Assembly (NCBI GenBank): GCA_034401135.1
Contig: JAWZSP010000003.1
Location: 4,402,001-4,466,000 of the forward strand
Reading direction: 5' to 3'
Length of the DNA stretch: 64,000 nucleotides
From: Volutella citrinella
Taxonomy: Eukaryota > Ascomycota > Sordariomycetes > Hypocreales > Nectriaceae
This document shows, piece after piece, positions 33,138 through 45,306 of this stretch (the first letter of the stretch is position 1; each line of letters opens with the position of its first letter). The notes below the pieces were generated by a model, which saw nothing but the letters and a program-made list of their open reading frames with translations, was not told the origin of the DNA and made no database searches. A program made the translations under genes and the position numbers.

Positions 33138-33818
33138 GGCGCTACGGCATTACACCGAGCTATTTGAGACAAAATTCGCGCCAGGGTTGATGCCTATTAT
33201 TGAGCGCCGTGGCTGGCGCCTTTGAATTGAACTGAGGAGAAGCTCTCAGGCGAGAGGTTGAAGCATGAGTCGGTGGAGTGAGTTGGAGCATCACGAGCAA
33301 GCAATTTTTAGAGTCGTTCAGGTCGAGCCACCTTGAGCCACAGTTCTGCGGGTCATGAGGCGCGGTGGATGCTCCTGAACAACGTGGCGGTGCATGCATC
33401 CGAAAACGGCTGCAGCCCGGAGCCTTGTTACAGGCTGATAGTGCGCCTACGCTAAGGTACACTCTATGGGCACACAGCACTATCAGTTTCTATCGCTTCC
33501 CACCGAGCTGAGGCTGACGGGGGCCATCATGCAGGGACGACCACTGACCATTAAACCCAAGACCCCAACCGCCCCGGCGCCAGCGATTCGCGCCTTTCCC
33601 TTCATTCTCCCCGTTCCCACCCCCCCGCGAAAAATCCCCAGGCGCGTGCCGACTCGGATCCTCCACCAACTAATTAATCGGCATCAACTCCGCTCGAAGC
33701 CATTCTCATCAATAAATATTAGCCCCCTTCATCGCAATTCCTGGAACGCGCCGCTCCAATTATTGTCGTCCTTTTGCGATACCACCACAGCATCCCACCC
33801 TGGTCTGCCGCCGCAGAA
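33138..33818. other. Divergent promoter region
   Basis: About 680 nt between the divergent starts of the Mur ligase and the MGLPLF-type gene. The right half is C-rich on the plus strand (33540-33650) and AT-rich near 33670-33720. No gene recognised. Confidence 0.45.
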
Positions 33819-35632
33819 ATGGGCCTCCCGTAAGCCTTCTCTCTCTCTATTTTTCCGACGACGTCGCGGCGCGTGCCCGCGAGCACGCACGCACACCCCT
33901 GGTCCGCACCCAGATTCAGCGACGGTTTTTCTCAACGAAGAAGCACCCGAGATGCCATTGCTCTTATTGCGTGCTGCCGCGACAGATTTCTGCGTGCGAC
34001 ACAGGTCGAATCAACTTCACGCGCTGTGGCACCCTCTTTTTAGCTCCAACATGCTGACCCGCGACCTTTTCCAGGCTCTTCGTTGCGCCAGTTCAGTCGG
34101 ACCTGTCATCCAAGGCAGCAGACAGCAGCAATAATGGTTCGACTTCGCCAGCGCGACTGGGAATTCGGCGTCACCCTCGTCCAGACTCCCGTGAGCGCCG
34201 CGCTGCAATGCGACGCCACATGACCATCCGAGACCGTTTGTCAACCAATTCGATTCGGGCACCACCCCTTGCCCCCCTACCCGCCGGTCCAGATGGCGCT
34301 CCTATGTCGTGGACCGAAATGCTCGTGCAAAACCAGGCTGCGCTAGCCTCGATGCCCCTATCAAACCCTTCACCCGACGTCCTCCGTCAGGCTTTGATGG
34401 AGGCCCGTCACCTTGATCCTGGCCATCGCGCACATATGGAGGACACCATCAGTGTGATTTTTGCCGACCGTCCTAATATCAGAGAAGAAATCGCCAGTGG
34501 AGTAGTAGCTGATGATAATCAAGACACCGATCTTGGCTGGTGGACATTTGACACTCGACCACGGTATACTCGTGCGCGCATCGTAAGTCCTACCCACCGA
34601 CGGCGAAAAATTTCGAGGTGTAGACTCACTAAATACCCGCAAAAGATGAACACGGGCGGGCCTTTACAAGATCGCGGCGAGGATAGACCCCACTCTCGCC
34701 AAAGGATATCTCCGTTGGTGCAACAAGTGACTTTGCCCAATTCTACGTCTGAAACGGAAAATAGGCGACATAGACACGATACTCGAGTTCGTGTTCCGGG
34801 ATCGTCTAGTCCGCCAGGTACCGGGCGTAACCGCCGCACAGCCCTGCAGCGTGTCCGTGGTGTTGATGGCCTGGGCGATCGTGACAGGAGCGTTAGCCCT
34901 GAGGTTTGGGATACTTTGCTGAGTACTCTCACGCCCGACCCCCAGCCGCCAAGTGCCGGCTCCTCCTTCGCCTCCACCGTGGCATCTCAAAGCGCTGGTG
35001 CCTCGTCGGGAACGCCGTTGACCGCGCCTGATACCACCGAGACAGGTGCCGCCGCCGACCAGGCTTGCGAATCAGGATGCGAGGAAAACTCTGACGCAGA
35101 GAACCCTGGTGCAGCAAATCCGAGCGTCGCGCGTTCAAGGCGTCTCAGAGAGGAGATGAGACGAGTGCGAATGAGAGTACCGTCGTACAATTTGGATGGC
35201 ACAGGCGACGGACCCCCTGGACGAAGCCAGAGGGCTAACAGCTCGCAGCGGCCTAGCGTCAGACCCCAGCGGCATGATCAGACCGATGGGCCTACTCGCC
35301 GTCCAGAGATCTGGGAGATGAATATCCAGCCCCCTTCCGAGGACGGGGGGGGACAGCCGAGACAAGTGCCTTCCCTTTCGCCATGGACGGCGATGCCCGA
35401 ATGGGTTGGCCATTTATCAGTGGGAAATTCGGACGACGAGCAAGCATCCGACACTCAAGCCCTGAATGGGGAAAGCTCAGCCGCTTCAGGGAACAACACA
35501 TCAACGGGGGAGGAGGAATGGGTTGGGATGCAGCATATCGTCAGGAGCTTGGCGCGACGGGAGGATATACCAGACGAATGGTGGGCTGAGGCGGGCCTCA
35601 GCCGGATGCTTCCACAGAGTGGAACCGACTGA
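33819..35632 (+). CDS. Conserved fungal protein of unknown function (starts MGLPLFVAP)
   Basis: Three exons: 33819-33829 (11 nt), 34075-34582 and 34646-35632, giving 501 residues. The tiny first exon is inferred because GTAAGC follows ATGGGCCTCCC and the 245-nt intron ends in CTGAC...TTTTCCAG; joining gives MGLPLFVAPVQSDLSSKAAD, an N-terminus I recognise from other Sordariomycete hypothetical proteins. A helical block (SWTEMLVQNQAALASMPLSNPSPDVLRQALMEAR, then HRAHMEDTISVIFADRPNIREEI) at about 85-140 is probably the conserved domain. The middle is Arg/Ser/Pro-rich and probably disordered, with RSRRLREEMRRVRMRVPSYN near 320. The C-terminus (EEEWVGMQHIVRSLARREDIPDEWWAEAGLSRML) looks folded. No membrane segment. 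The second intron (34583-34645, 63 nt) has no in-frame stop. Function not known. Confidence 0.8.
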
Positions 35633-36064
35633 GAAGCACTAGATTTATCAGGAACAACAGTCTTATGAGAGTTAGCGTTTGGAGCAGGGTTTGATGGGAA
35701 TGTTTGGCTCAAAAGCGGAGTGCGTTATCAACGCGCTGATTTGATATGTAGCGGATTATTTCTGTACAATACGGCAAGACTAATGAGTCCAGGGCGGCGG
35801 CTCGGGAAATTCGAGGAACGGAGGTGGCCTTGGCAAGCCAGCGGCACGACACAATGCAAAGATGTTGGATAGCATGTGCTTCCCCTACCCTTTGTCCGGA
35901 TTTGACTCAACAACCGGTCCCGAGTCCCTTGCCTAATCCGAAGGACCGGAAGGGATAGGATATGGCAGCCCCGACGAGATTGCATCTTAGAGTAGGCAAG
36001 TTATGTTCTTGGCTCCAGTCACGTTGTGAAGGGTGTCGGTATCGTTGACTTGGGGCCCAATGAG

Positions 36065-36079
36065 CCCCCCCCCCCCCCC
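36065..36079. repeat. Poly-C tract (15 nt)
   Basis: Uninterrupted run of cytosines in the intergenic region upstream of the kinase gene. Confidence 0.85.
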
Positions 36080-38193
36080 AACCGCAATTAATAAACCTCC
36101 TTGTCATTGATGTATCCGCCAGGCGTAACATTTGCCGGGACTCAATGTCAGGGCCTGCTGTTTTCCGTGGAAAAGCGCCGTAATTGGAATTAGCCATTCG
36201 TTGTGGTTGAGGAGGAAGCCAAGTCGAGCTTCTATGTTCCAGTACCGGTATGCAGCCGTTGTCATGTTGCCTCACGGACCAGTCGATACTCCCTTCCAGA
36301 TGCTGCCTGTCGTTACTGTGATCCCATTGTTCAGCTGTGTCTTTGAACTTCAATCGAGAACCTAAAGGCATCTCGCCGCATGGTTGTTGCGGGAGAAAGG
36401 TTCAGACCAGCATGGCACAATGTCTCTACGCAGAACTCTGGATTCATGTGGCTTATGATTTCCTGGACTCGCAAGAACGCATGGAAACGGCGGTCAACCA
36501 GCCCAGCGAAGAGAAACCTAATCTAAATATCCTGCATGTCAGCTCTGGTAGCGTTGACAGGGGCTTCGGATTGCGGTTGAGCGCCTTTGGGACCAGAATG
36601 AAGAAGCAGGGGCAGAGCTTCCTTTGCACGTTTATGTACTGTTCCACGAACACATCGAGAGGCGGCAAGCACACGATGACCTACAAAGGAGACTGGTTTC
36701 AACATGGGGGACGTGTTGAAAGGAGAGAGGTTGGGCTCGATAACAGGTGTGTCGACCCGGCCATTCCCTAGCCTGCTGCCAGGCGCTCAGGAAGGAATAC
36801 AAGCGCTGGAGATTGTAATTTGGTAGTTGAGCGGCGTCGACAAAGCGAGCTGAAAAGAGACGAGATCCCTGCTCATGGTTCGTGGTGGGGGGGTGTGAGT
36901 TGTCCAAGAGTCCCAAGAAGGGCACGACTCGGCGCTCGGATTGGCCGGTTCCCTTGGAGCAATTCGGTACAGCATTAGCATCCGTGCTAGTTGGCGTCGC
37001 TTGGGACGGTGACGTGATCGTGGGAGACACGTTGGTCCCCAATGTCCCCAACAGCAAAACGGGCGGAATGCGACATTGACTGGTGAGGATTGCGGGTAGC
37101 AGTTGACCATGCCCCAGTGGGAGTTTAGAATCCGGGGTACGGATGTAGTTGAGCATGAACTTTAGGAAGGGAGCCGGGCAAGTGAGACAATTCATTACAA
37201 CGAGCCAATGAGACGGGCCCGCTGTTCCCAAACAGAGCGTGAGTGAGCGAGTCTGCGCATTACGAAGCCGAGACAAAGTCTATCGTGTGTGTTGCATAAC
37301 AAGCACCCATGACTGCAGACGGTGCATTGCGTGGCATGGCATGGCATTTGCATCTAATGCCGCGGGCCTGTTTCGCTCAACGTGCTGGGCCACAACGGGA
37401 GGGCAGCTTGCGAGACGGAGCTTCGTCGATCAAGACCCGGTTTCCAATTCATGACCACCTGGCCTGGGGACTTGCTGGGGAGCAGGTGTCTGTTGTCGGT
37501 CAGCGTGCGGAGGAGGTGGACAGTAAAAGCTTTTCTGCGGCGCAGTGTGATTAGACTGTCATGTCATCCACATCCACATCCACACATCCATGGGGGGCCC
37601 GAGGTTGGCTGTATTCAGTCATTGCTTTGCTTGGGCACCGATCACATCGTCGGAGAACCCCAGGGACCAGGCAAGACAACACAGGTAGTAGGTGTCTGTC
37701 TGGAGCTCCCTGCACCTGCCCGCACCGCCTCCGTCCGGGTGTCCGTCGCCCGAACAAGCCAGTCGCAAGGGAGCTTCAGTGCTGCTTCCTGCTGATGGCC
37801 CAGCGCATTTCAGCGCCCATGCCATTCTCTGCGGTCTTGCCGGCGGCGCAGGTGATGACGCCCGCTCCAGCTTTCGGGGACAGACGGCACAAGGGGTCGA
37901 GGTGAGGCATGGTCGCATGGGTCATGGGACAGCCCGTTCACCGCACCGGCCAGGCCAGTGGATCGCCGGTGCTAGGCTGTCTTGTGTCGAAGGTGTTGGA
38001 TCTTGGGGCGGCGTCTTGCGAATCACGGACGCCGACGATCACGGGCTGCCGGGTGTGAGCTGCATCCAGTCATGCAGCCCGCAGCACGGCTTACAGGGCT
38101 TACAGGGCCTGCCGCGGCGCCGCCTACAGGGCTTACGGCTTACGGTCTACCGCCCGGGACAGGGAGGAGGAATTGGTCAGGGCAGGCAGGGTC

Positions 38194-38214
38194 GTGGTGG
38201 TGGTGGTGGTGGTG
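38194..38214. repeat. (GTG)7 microsatellite
   Basis: Seven perfect GTG units about 1 kb upstream of the SepH start codon; likely length-polymorphic. Confidence 0.85.
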
Positions 38215-39216
38215 TGTAGCATCCGTTTCGAGGCGCCCAGGGCTGCGCAATGCGAGAAACAACAAAATGCAAGAGCCATGCGCCGCCCGTGATTTGGTCT
38301 CACATCTTGGACGCCCACCCCGGAGTGGGAAGGGAAGCTTTCGGCGTTGGTCAACTCTAGCTCGAGGGAGCTACGGGCAAAACTACTTGGCGCATTGACG
38401 TTAGCTGGAGTCGGTGCCCGATTGCTCTTAGCTATTTGTGCCGCGTACCTTACCTTACCTATCCCCAGCTCTGTTCCAGGCTGTGTCCACCACTGTGCAA
38501 TGCTGCCCGTTCAATGAGGTGCTGTTCGGGCTCCCATCCCCACCTCCACTACAGGCTACAGCCAACAGGCACTGCACTATTTACCAAGTACCTTGGGTAC
38601 ACTGCATGCACTGCAACCGCTCAAACCTGCAGCGCACCTTGCCTGGCCTGGCTTGTTTCGCCCTGGCCCCATCTCGCTCCTCTGCAACACACAGGTTCTT
38701 TTTCCTCACTTGCTCAATCCAACGGCCCCGTCTACCGTTCCCTCGACTACCCCCCGTGAGGGCTTCTTGTCGAGCGTCACTCCTTGGCAAACGCCGCCGC
38801 CGACCCCCTCCTTGCGCCCCGGGATACCTTCGCCAGCTGCTCCGCGGACCCAGTCCCATCCGCCCCTCATACTCCCTCCCTCCCTCTCTGTGCCTGGCAC
38901 CGAACCGAGCAAGCGCCCACGAGATCACTTTCGACCTGAACCACCACCCCGGATTCCCTTGACAAGACCCGAGTTCGACGTCTCGTTTCCCTCCGTCGCC
39001 TTCGAATGCAAAACCCCTGCACCGCCCCTACTCGATCCAGCCGGGTATGCGATCCCCGCGTTGAGCCGTCGCCCATCCTCCGCCTCCCGCCCTCCTCTCT
39101 GATCTCTCCTCCTACATCCTCGTCGCTCATTACCGCCACCCAGTGGCCCCCCTCCGGTCTCGTATACTAGAGGGCCGCCTCCGCTGCCGCCGAGAGCGTG
39201 AGGGTGTGCCTCAGAT

Positions 39217-42200
39217 ATGCTGCCCGAGCGGCAGTTCCATCCCAATGGCCGCGGCACACCTGCCGTTGCTGTCCGGGAGAAGTCGTCCATGCCCGGAACG
39301 CCCTCGCGCAAAGACAAGCACCGAGAGAGCTCGGCCCTACAAGATCCAGGCCTCAAGGACTACGTGCGTACATATACCCCAAGTTCCCCTACGCAATCAC
39401 ATTCTGGAGCCCAACCTCGAGGCAGCCTCCCTGGTTTTGCGTTGGCCCGAGAATCCTGAATTGCTAACTTGTTTCGTGTTGTCCATCTCTAGAGGCTAGG
39501 CGAATGTCTCGGGAAAGGTGCCTTTGGCTCTGTCTATAAAGCATTTAACTGGGGCAATGGCGAGGCCGTTGCGGTCAAGCAGATCAAGCTCGCAGATCTA
39601 CCCAAGAGTGAATTGCGGATGATAGAGGTGGGGTTGGCCAATTCGTTCTTGCCTGGGGGCTGTTTCATGCTGACTTGAACTGTCACTTGTAGAGTGAAAT
39701 TGATCTGCTCAAAAATTTGCATGTAAGTTGAACTCATTGTTCCGATCATCCTGGATGATGGCTAACCACACGCTAGCATGACAACATCGTCAAGTACATT
39801 GGCTTTGTCAAGTCGGCCGACTGCCTCAACATTATTCTAGAGTGGGCTGTTCCAGAGACCTCTCAATTGCCGCATGACACTGACTCGAAGTCTAGGTACT
39901 GCGAAAATGGTTCACTGCACTCAATATGCAAGGCTTACGGCAAGTTTCCTGAGAACCTCGTTGGCGTCTACATGACCCAGGTCCTTCAGGGTCTTCAGTA
40001 CCTCCACGACCAGGGTGTCATTCACCGAGACATCAAAGGCGCCAACATCTTGACCACCAAGGACGGCACTGTCAAGCTCGCCGATTTTGGTGTGTCCACC
40101 AGCACCCTCGCCGGTGGTCAGGACAAGGAGGCTCAAGTAGTTGGAACGCCGTACTGGATGGCCCCTGAGATTATTCAACTATCTGGCGCTAGCTCTGCGT
40201 CAGATATCTGGAGCGTGGGTTGCACAGTCATCGAACTGCTGCAGGGAAAACCACCGTATCACAACCTCGCAGCCATGCCTGCCCTGTTTGCTATCGTGAA
40301 CGATGACCACCCCCCTCTTCCTGAGGGTATATCCCCTGTAGGCACCAGGCCCTCTCGCAATCGCAGGCGGTATCATAGCTGACGCATGGACACTAGGCTG
40401 CCCGTGATTTCCTGATGCAGTGTTTCCAAAAAGACCCGAACCTCCGTGTGACAGCACGCAAACTCCTACGACATGCCTGGATTACTGGGTCTCGTCGAAC
40501 TGAAGCCCCTGTCTCGAGAGCCCCAGCAAACTTCAGCCAGGCCGTCGAAGAAGTCAAGCAGTGGAACAAGGCCCTCAAATCATCCGAGTCGTCTCTCCGT
40601 GCCTCCACCGGGTCCGAGGCTGGTCCTCCGCCACGGTCTCTTGGCGGCACCCCGGCGAAGGGTTCTCTGTCACGCGCGAAACCCCGACCTGGGGCTCAAG
40701 CTTTCAGCAAACCCGAGATGGACGGTAAGTACAAACCTTCGCCCCTTTCCGACCCGCGTACGAATTCACTTGATGCATCCTTCCCGTGCATGAAGCCTGT
40801 TACAAACCACAAGCTTTGAGCCCCCACCATGCGCACACTGACCCGGTTGTCATAGATGACGATAACTGGGATGACGACTTTGCGACGGCCATCTCACCCA
40901 GTGCACTGCAGCTGCCACACCTCAGGGCGCAAGACAATTTCGGCGGTCTTCTATCCAGTGATCGCCTCAAGGCCTTCGCCTCCGCTACAGATGCCAGAAA
41001 CGACAGCGCGAGCTATGTCGAGGAGTTTGAGGGGGAGTTGATGACGATCAAGGGTCCTCATCACTGGCACGACCCCGATCCCCAGGAGCAGACAATTCGC
41101 CCTCTTCCCAGGAAAACTGAGAAGATGGAGTCATCCAGGTCGCATCACCGAAACAAATCAACTTCGAGTAAAGCGGCTGCATCCTCTGGACGGACCAAAT
41201 CCCCAACGAAACCCCATCTCGGCAACCGATTTGAGCTACCGTTGCGACCTGATGTAGTCTATCGGGAACAAAGTATCGAAGACTTCTCGGACCTCTTTGT
41301 GGATAACGATAACATCTTTAACCACAGCGTCAACCAGGCTGTACGAAGAGTAAGGGTCCGCCCTGTCATTTCAATTTCTCAATGCTGATATAATACTGAA
41401 TAGGGCTCGCGCCAGAGCGATGCGCCGCAGCTCTTCCATCCTTCTGATTTGACCAGTCTCCCCCGGTCCATGCAGGACCCTATGATCGGGAGTTTGAAAA
41501 AGAAACCCTCCTCACGGCCATCAGTCCTTCCCGATCGTCCCATGCGACGAACCCGGTCCTCGATCGAGATTCAGAAATTCGCAGAAGCTGATGACGAAGA
41601 CTTCAGCGACGTATTTGGGCCCGAGGAATCTATTCCGGAGAAGGCAGAGAGCGAGCGCGGGTCTGAGGATGGTGGTCTCATGCTCCTGTCCAGGGTTTCT
41701 AGTAATTCTTGGCTAGGGGATGAGGAAGACGAAGACGATCCTTTTGCATCCATGGACCCCGGATGGGACGACATGGATCTGGAAGCCAACATCGCCAGAG
41801 ATAGGCATGCCAGATTGGCAGAAAAGGTGGAGGGGCTGGTGAGATCCTTGAAGACTACGGAAGGAGAGGATGCCTTGACGGAATGTGCTGAAGATCTGGT
41901 GGGTAGAACCCAAGCCCCTTGCCTTTTCTTCATAAACGAGCTAACAAGTGGCAGTTCGCTCTCTTATGGGAGAACAACGAGGTCAAAAACCTCATTATAA
42001 GCGCCCATGGCTTATTGCCGATTCTAGAAATCCTGGAGCCTTGTACATTGAAAAGCCGCCAGTACATGATATTGCAGCTTCTCAAGGTGGTTAATGCGGT
42101 ATGTATCCATGGAATTGTCGAATCTGGATGTTGCTCACCCTCCTTTCAGATTATCTTAGATGATGTCGAAATTCAGGAGAACTTGTGCTTCGTTGGTGGC

Positions 42201-44171
42201 ATTCCCATCATCACCAAGTTCGCTGCGCGGCAGTACTCGGACGAAATTCGCCTCGAGGCCGCTGCGTTTGTTCGCCAGATGTATCAGACTTCAACCCTGA
42301 CGCTGCAAATGTTTGTCTCTGCCGGTGGTTCAAATGTACTGGTTGAATTCCTAGACGAGGATTACGACAGTGCCAGAGACCTGGTGCTCATCGGCGTAAA
42401 CGGCATCTGGAACGTATTTGAGCTCCAGGGTCCGACGCCCAAGAACGACTTTTGCAGAATCTTCTCTCGAAGCAAGATTCTGTATCCTCTAGCACTAGTG
42501 CTACACAGAGTTCTCGACGAGGAGGGCGAGGACGAGATAGACGAGCTCATCGAGGGCCGCATCGTCAACATCTTCTACCTCTTCAGCCAAGCTGAGAACT
42601 ATGTCAAGGAAGTGGTGGCTGACCGACAGGTGTTGAAGAGCGTGCTAAAGGACCTACGGCGTATGACACCCGTACACCAGATTACCATGCTCAAGTTCAT
42701 CAAGAACCTCTCGATGCTGTCGACAACGATCGAGTCCCTGCACTCGGCAGATGCGATTGAATTCCTCATCGACCTGCTGGGCTACAGCATGAAGAAGGGA
42801 CACACGCACTTCCGTGAAATCTGCAACCAAGTCTTGAACACACTCTTCAATCTCTGTCGCCTAAGTAAGGACCGACAGGAGGATGCGGCAGTGGGAGGTG
42901 TCGTTCCCCTCCTGCTCCGCATCATGCAGACCGACCGTCCGCCCAAGGAGTTTGCCCTCCCCATTCTTTGCGACATGGCACACTCGGGGTCCAAAGGTCG
43001 CCGCTACTTGTGGCAGAACAAGGGTTTGGACTTTTTTGTTTCTTTATTGACAGACCAGTATTGGCAGGTGACGGCTCTGGACGCCATTTTGGTCTGGCTC
43101 CAGGAGGAGACGGCCAATGTGGAGATCCATCTCGTCGAGGGCAGCTTCACTCGAGCAATCGTCAGCTGCTTCAGCACGAATCGGCTGAACGCGTTTGACT
43201 CGAACCTTCTAGAGCCCCTTCTCAAGCTCCTACGACTCAGCCCGTCTGTAGCCGCTTCACTGGCCAAACCCGAGATGTTTGCGGGCATTGCGCAAAGGTT
43301 GGGCCACAAGAAGGCCGTGGTCCGGCTCAATCTGCTCCGACTGGTCCGCACCATCATGGACGCGTGCGACCCGAGCCTTGGCAATGGGGATGGCGCTCGG
43401 TCCCTCAACAGCTCACAGGTGCGGTCGCTCATGGACACGATCCAAATGTTGGCCGAGAAGGACACAGCCGTCTTGGTGCGAAACCTTGCCTCTGAGCTTG
43501 TCCGTTCCAGCTTTGAGACCAGTGCGCGGATGCTGGAGGGCAGTATCCCGGCCTCGTCGGTGCCCAGTTCCGTTTCGTCGTCCACACGCCGGGGCTCGCG
43601 CCGTAACACCAGTTACACCCCTCCCGGCCTACACTCATCTTCATCAGTACCGCAAACACCCACCCATCGCAGCCGCGCCAGCCTCGCAAGCAACGCCTAC
43701 ATTGAGGTGGCTGCTAGTCCGCGTCGGTCTGCCGCCGTCGAGCGTGAACGCGATGGCATCCTGTACCGACCACGCAGCCGAGACGGGCCCACTGGCATTC
43801 CCCGGCGAGTGAGTGGTGAGTCCATGTCGTTGGGCAACGCCGCTGGCAAGAGCCGCCTTCCGCGAACATCCATAGCCACACCCGGGAGCGGCAGTAGTGG
43901 CAGCGGCAGTGTTAGGGTCGCCGGTGTCTCGGGCGGGCGGAACGAATCACCCATGGTGGTGCGCAGCGAAAGCAGTTTGAGCAACAAGGAGAACGTGGTC
44001 CGCGCAATGACCAGTCGTGAGGGCCTGAGGAGTCGTGACGGCAGAGATGCTGGTCCCAGCGGAAGCGGTGCTGGGCTTGGGCTGTCTGGGTTCCCGCCGC
44101 CCAGCCTTGGCATGGGTGTATCGACCAAGAGGCGAGGTCGAACCCCAAACGATATCAAGTGGCCATCATGA
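39217..44171 (+). CDS. sepH: Septation protein kinase SepH / Cdc7 (SIN pathway)
   Basis: Ten exons: 39217-39363, 39493-39627, 39693-39722, 39777-39841, 39896-40337, 40397-40724, 40856-41349, 41404-41898, 41955-42098 and 42150-44171; 1433 residues. The kinase domain (about 50-300) has the glycine loop [10 protein letters not shown] (56-65), lysine K78, HRDIKGAN (169-176), DFG (189-191) and GTPYWMAPE. It matches Aspergillus SepH and fission yeast Cdc7, the Ste20/MAPKKK-like kinase that acts below the Spg1 GTPase at spindle poles to trigger septum formation. An acidic, Ser-rich middle follows, then a helical ARM-like region (about 710-1150, with [25 protein letters not shown] rebuilt by the last splice) and a basic, Ser/Arg-rich, probably phosphorylated tail. 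Introns 4 and 9 (54 and 51 nt) lack in-frame stops; intron 4 sits in the kinase hinge. Confidence 0.96.
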
Positions 44172-45306
44172 AGAGAGAAACCATGTAGGGCCGGTGTGAC
44201 GCAACGTACAATGAATTATATGAAATATCATGTGGAGGAGGTTGTGTGTGATAGATAGATAAGATACCCTTGGGGTTCGACTGAGTTGACTCTCAGCGCA
44301 ATATAGAAAGAAGACGAGGAGCATCAAGGACACGACTTGAGTGAGATGAACAAAAGACACTAAACATGCAAGTTTGAGGTTGGACAAACCGTCTCCCTCC
44401 TCATTACAATCGGCCACACTTCCCATGTGTGAAGACACAAGAGAGACAGATTCTAATAGGCCAGGCAACATACTAATAACTACCACACTCACTCGTAAAT
44501 GCTGTACAGTCCCAAGTTGTATTGGGGACTCCATGTTTCATTCACTCAATCTCCAGGTTTTGGCTTCCAAACGAGGGCTCGACATATACAACGTCACACG
44601 GTTTCCAAATGGTTTGGCTAACGAATTGTATTCGCCATTTCATAAACTATATTTGCATCCCTCGACTCTGTTTCTGTTCTTCGCTTCGAGGTGAAGCCGA
44701 ACTTCAGAGGACCACAGATGCTCCGCACTTTGACAGGTTCAAGAGCAACTGTAAGCGGCCTCGCCTCAGAAAGCAGTCCCGTCAGACAACAGTTGAAAAG
44801 CGAATGCGCAAGGAATGCAACGAAAGCAAATGTCCAAAGTGCCGGACACCAGTCCCAAAAAAGCCAGGACCACCGGCTGTAATTGACGCAAGGGAGCAGC
44901 TGGTCGCCTGCCGGAGGCGTCAGACCATGAAGCATACCCTTCGTGGCTATCATCTTCATTGGTATAAAAATCCCTCGTCAGTCCCCCCAAAATCCCGCCT
45001 TGTCTGTCTAGGTTGAGACAAGGTAATCCCTGGGCATTTCCCTGAATGTCGTGGCGAAGTGTGAAGACGTGTTGAAATGAGAGACTTCGAAGCGAATTAT
45101 AAAACTTGTGTAGGTAAAACGGCGGGAAAGACCAAACGTATTTGAACCAACCCATGCAGAAAGATAGTAAAAGACTCCCCAGCGTCGCGTGGACAAAACG
45201 AAAACCATAAATGCAATCCGCCAGTCCGAGCAGTCAATCGTATGAATAGGAAATAGTCCGGGCGCGTAAGTCGTAAGAGAATAAACAGATCAGGCCACAG
45301 CATAGC
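44172..45306. other. Convergent 3' intergenic region
   Basis: 1.13 kb between the kinase stop and the stop of the glutamine-rich gene. It is comparatively AT-rich. The frames present overlap on both strands and show no domain. Confidence 0.4.

Larger units (their letters stand above)
35633..39216. other. Long intergenic region upstream of the SepH kinase
   Basis: 3.6 kb without a recognised gene. It contains a 15-nt poly-C tract (36065-36079), a cluster of TTACAGGGC-type repeats (38089-38148) and a (GTG)7 microsatellite (38194-38214). From about 38430 the plus strand becomes C/T-rich, which suggests the promoter and leader of the kinase gene. Several ATGs occur in that leader. Confidence 0.45.

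Noticed and set aside
35907..37276. Several 100-214 codon frames upstream of sepH
   Set aside because: Overlapping on both strands, no motifs, and interrupted by a poly-C tract.
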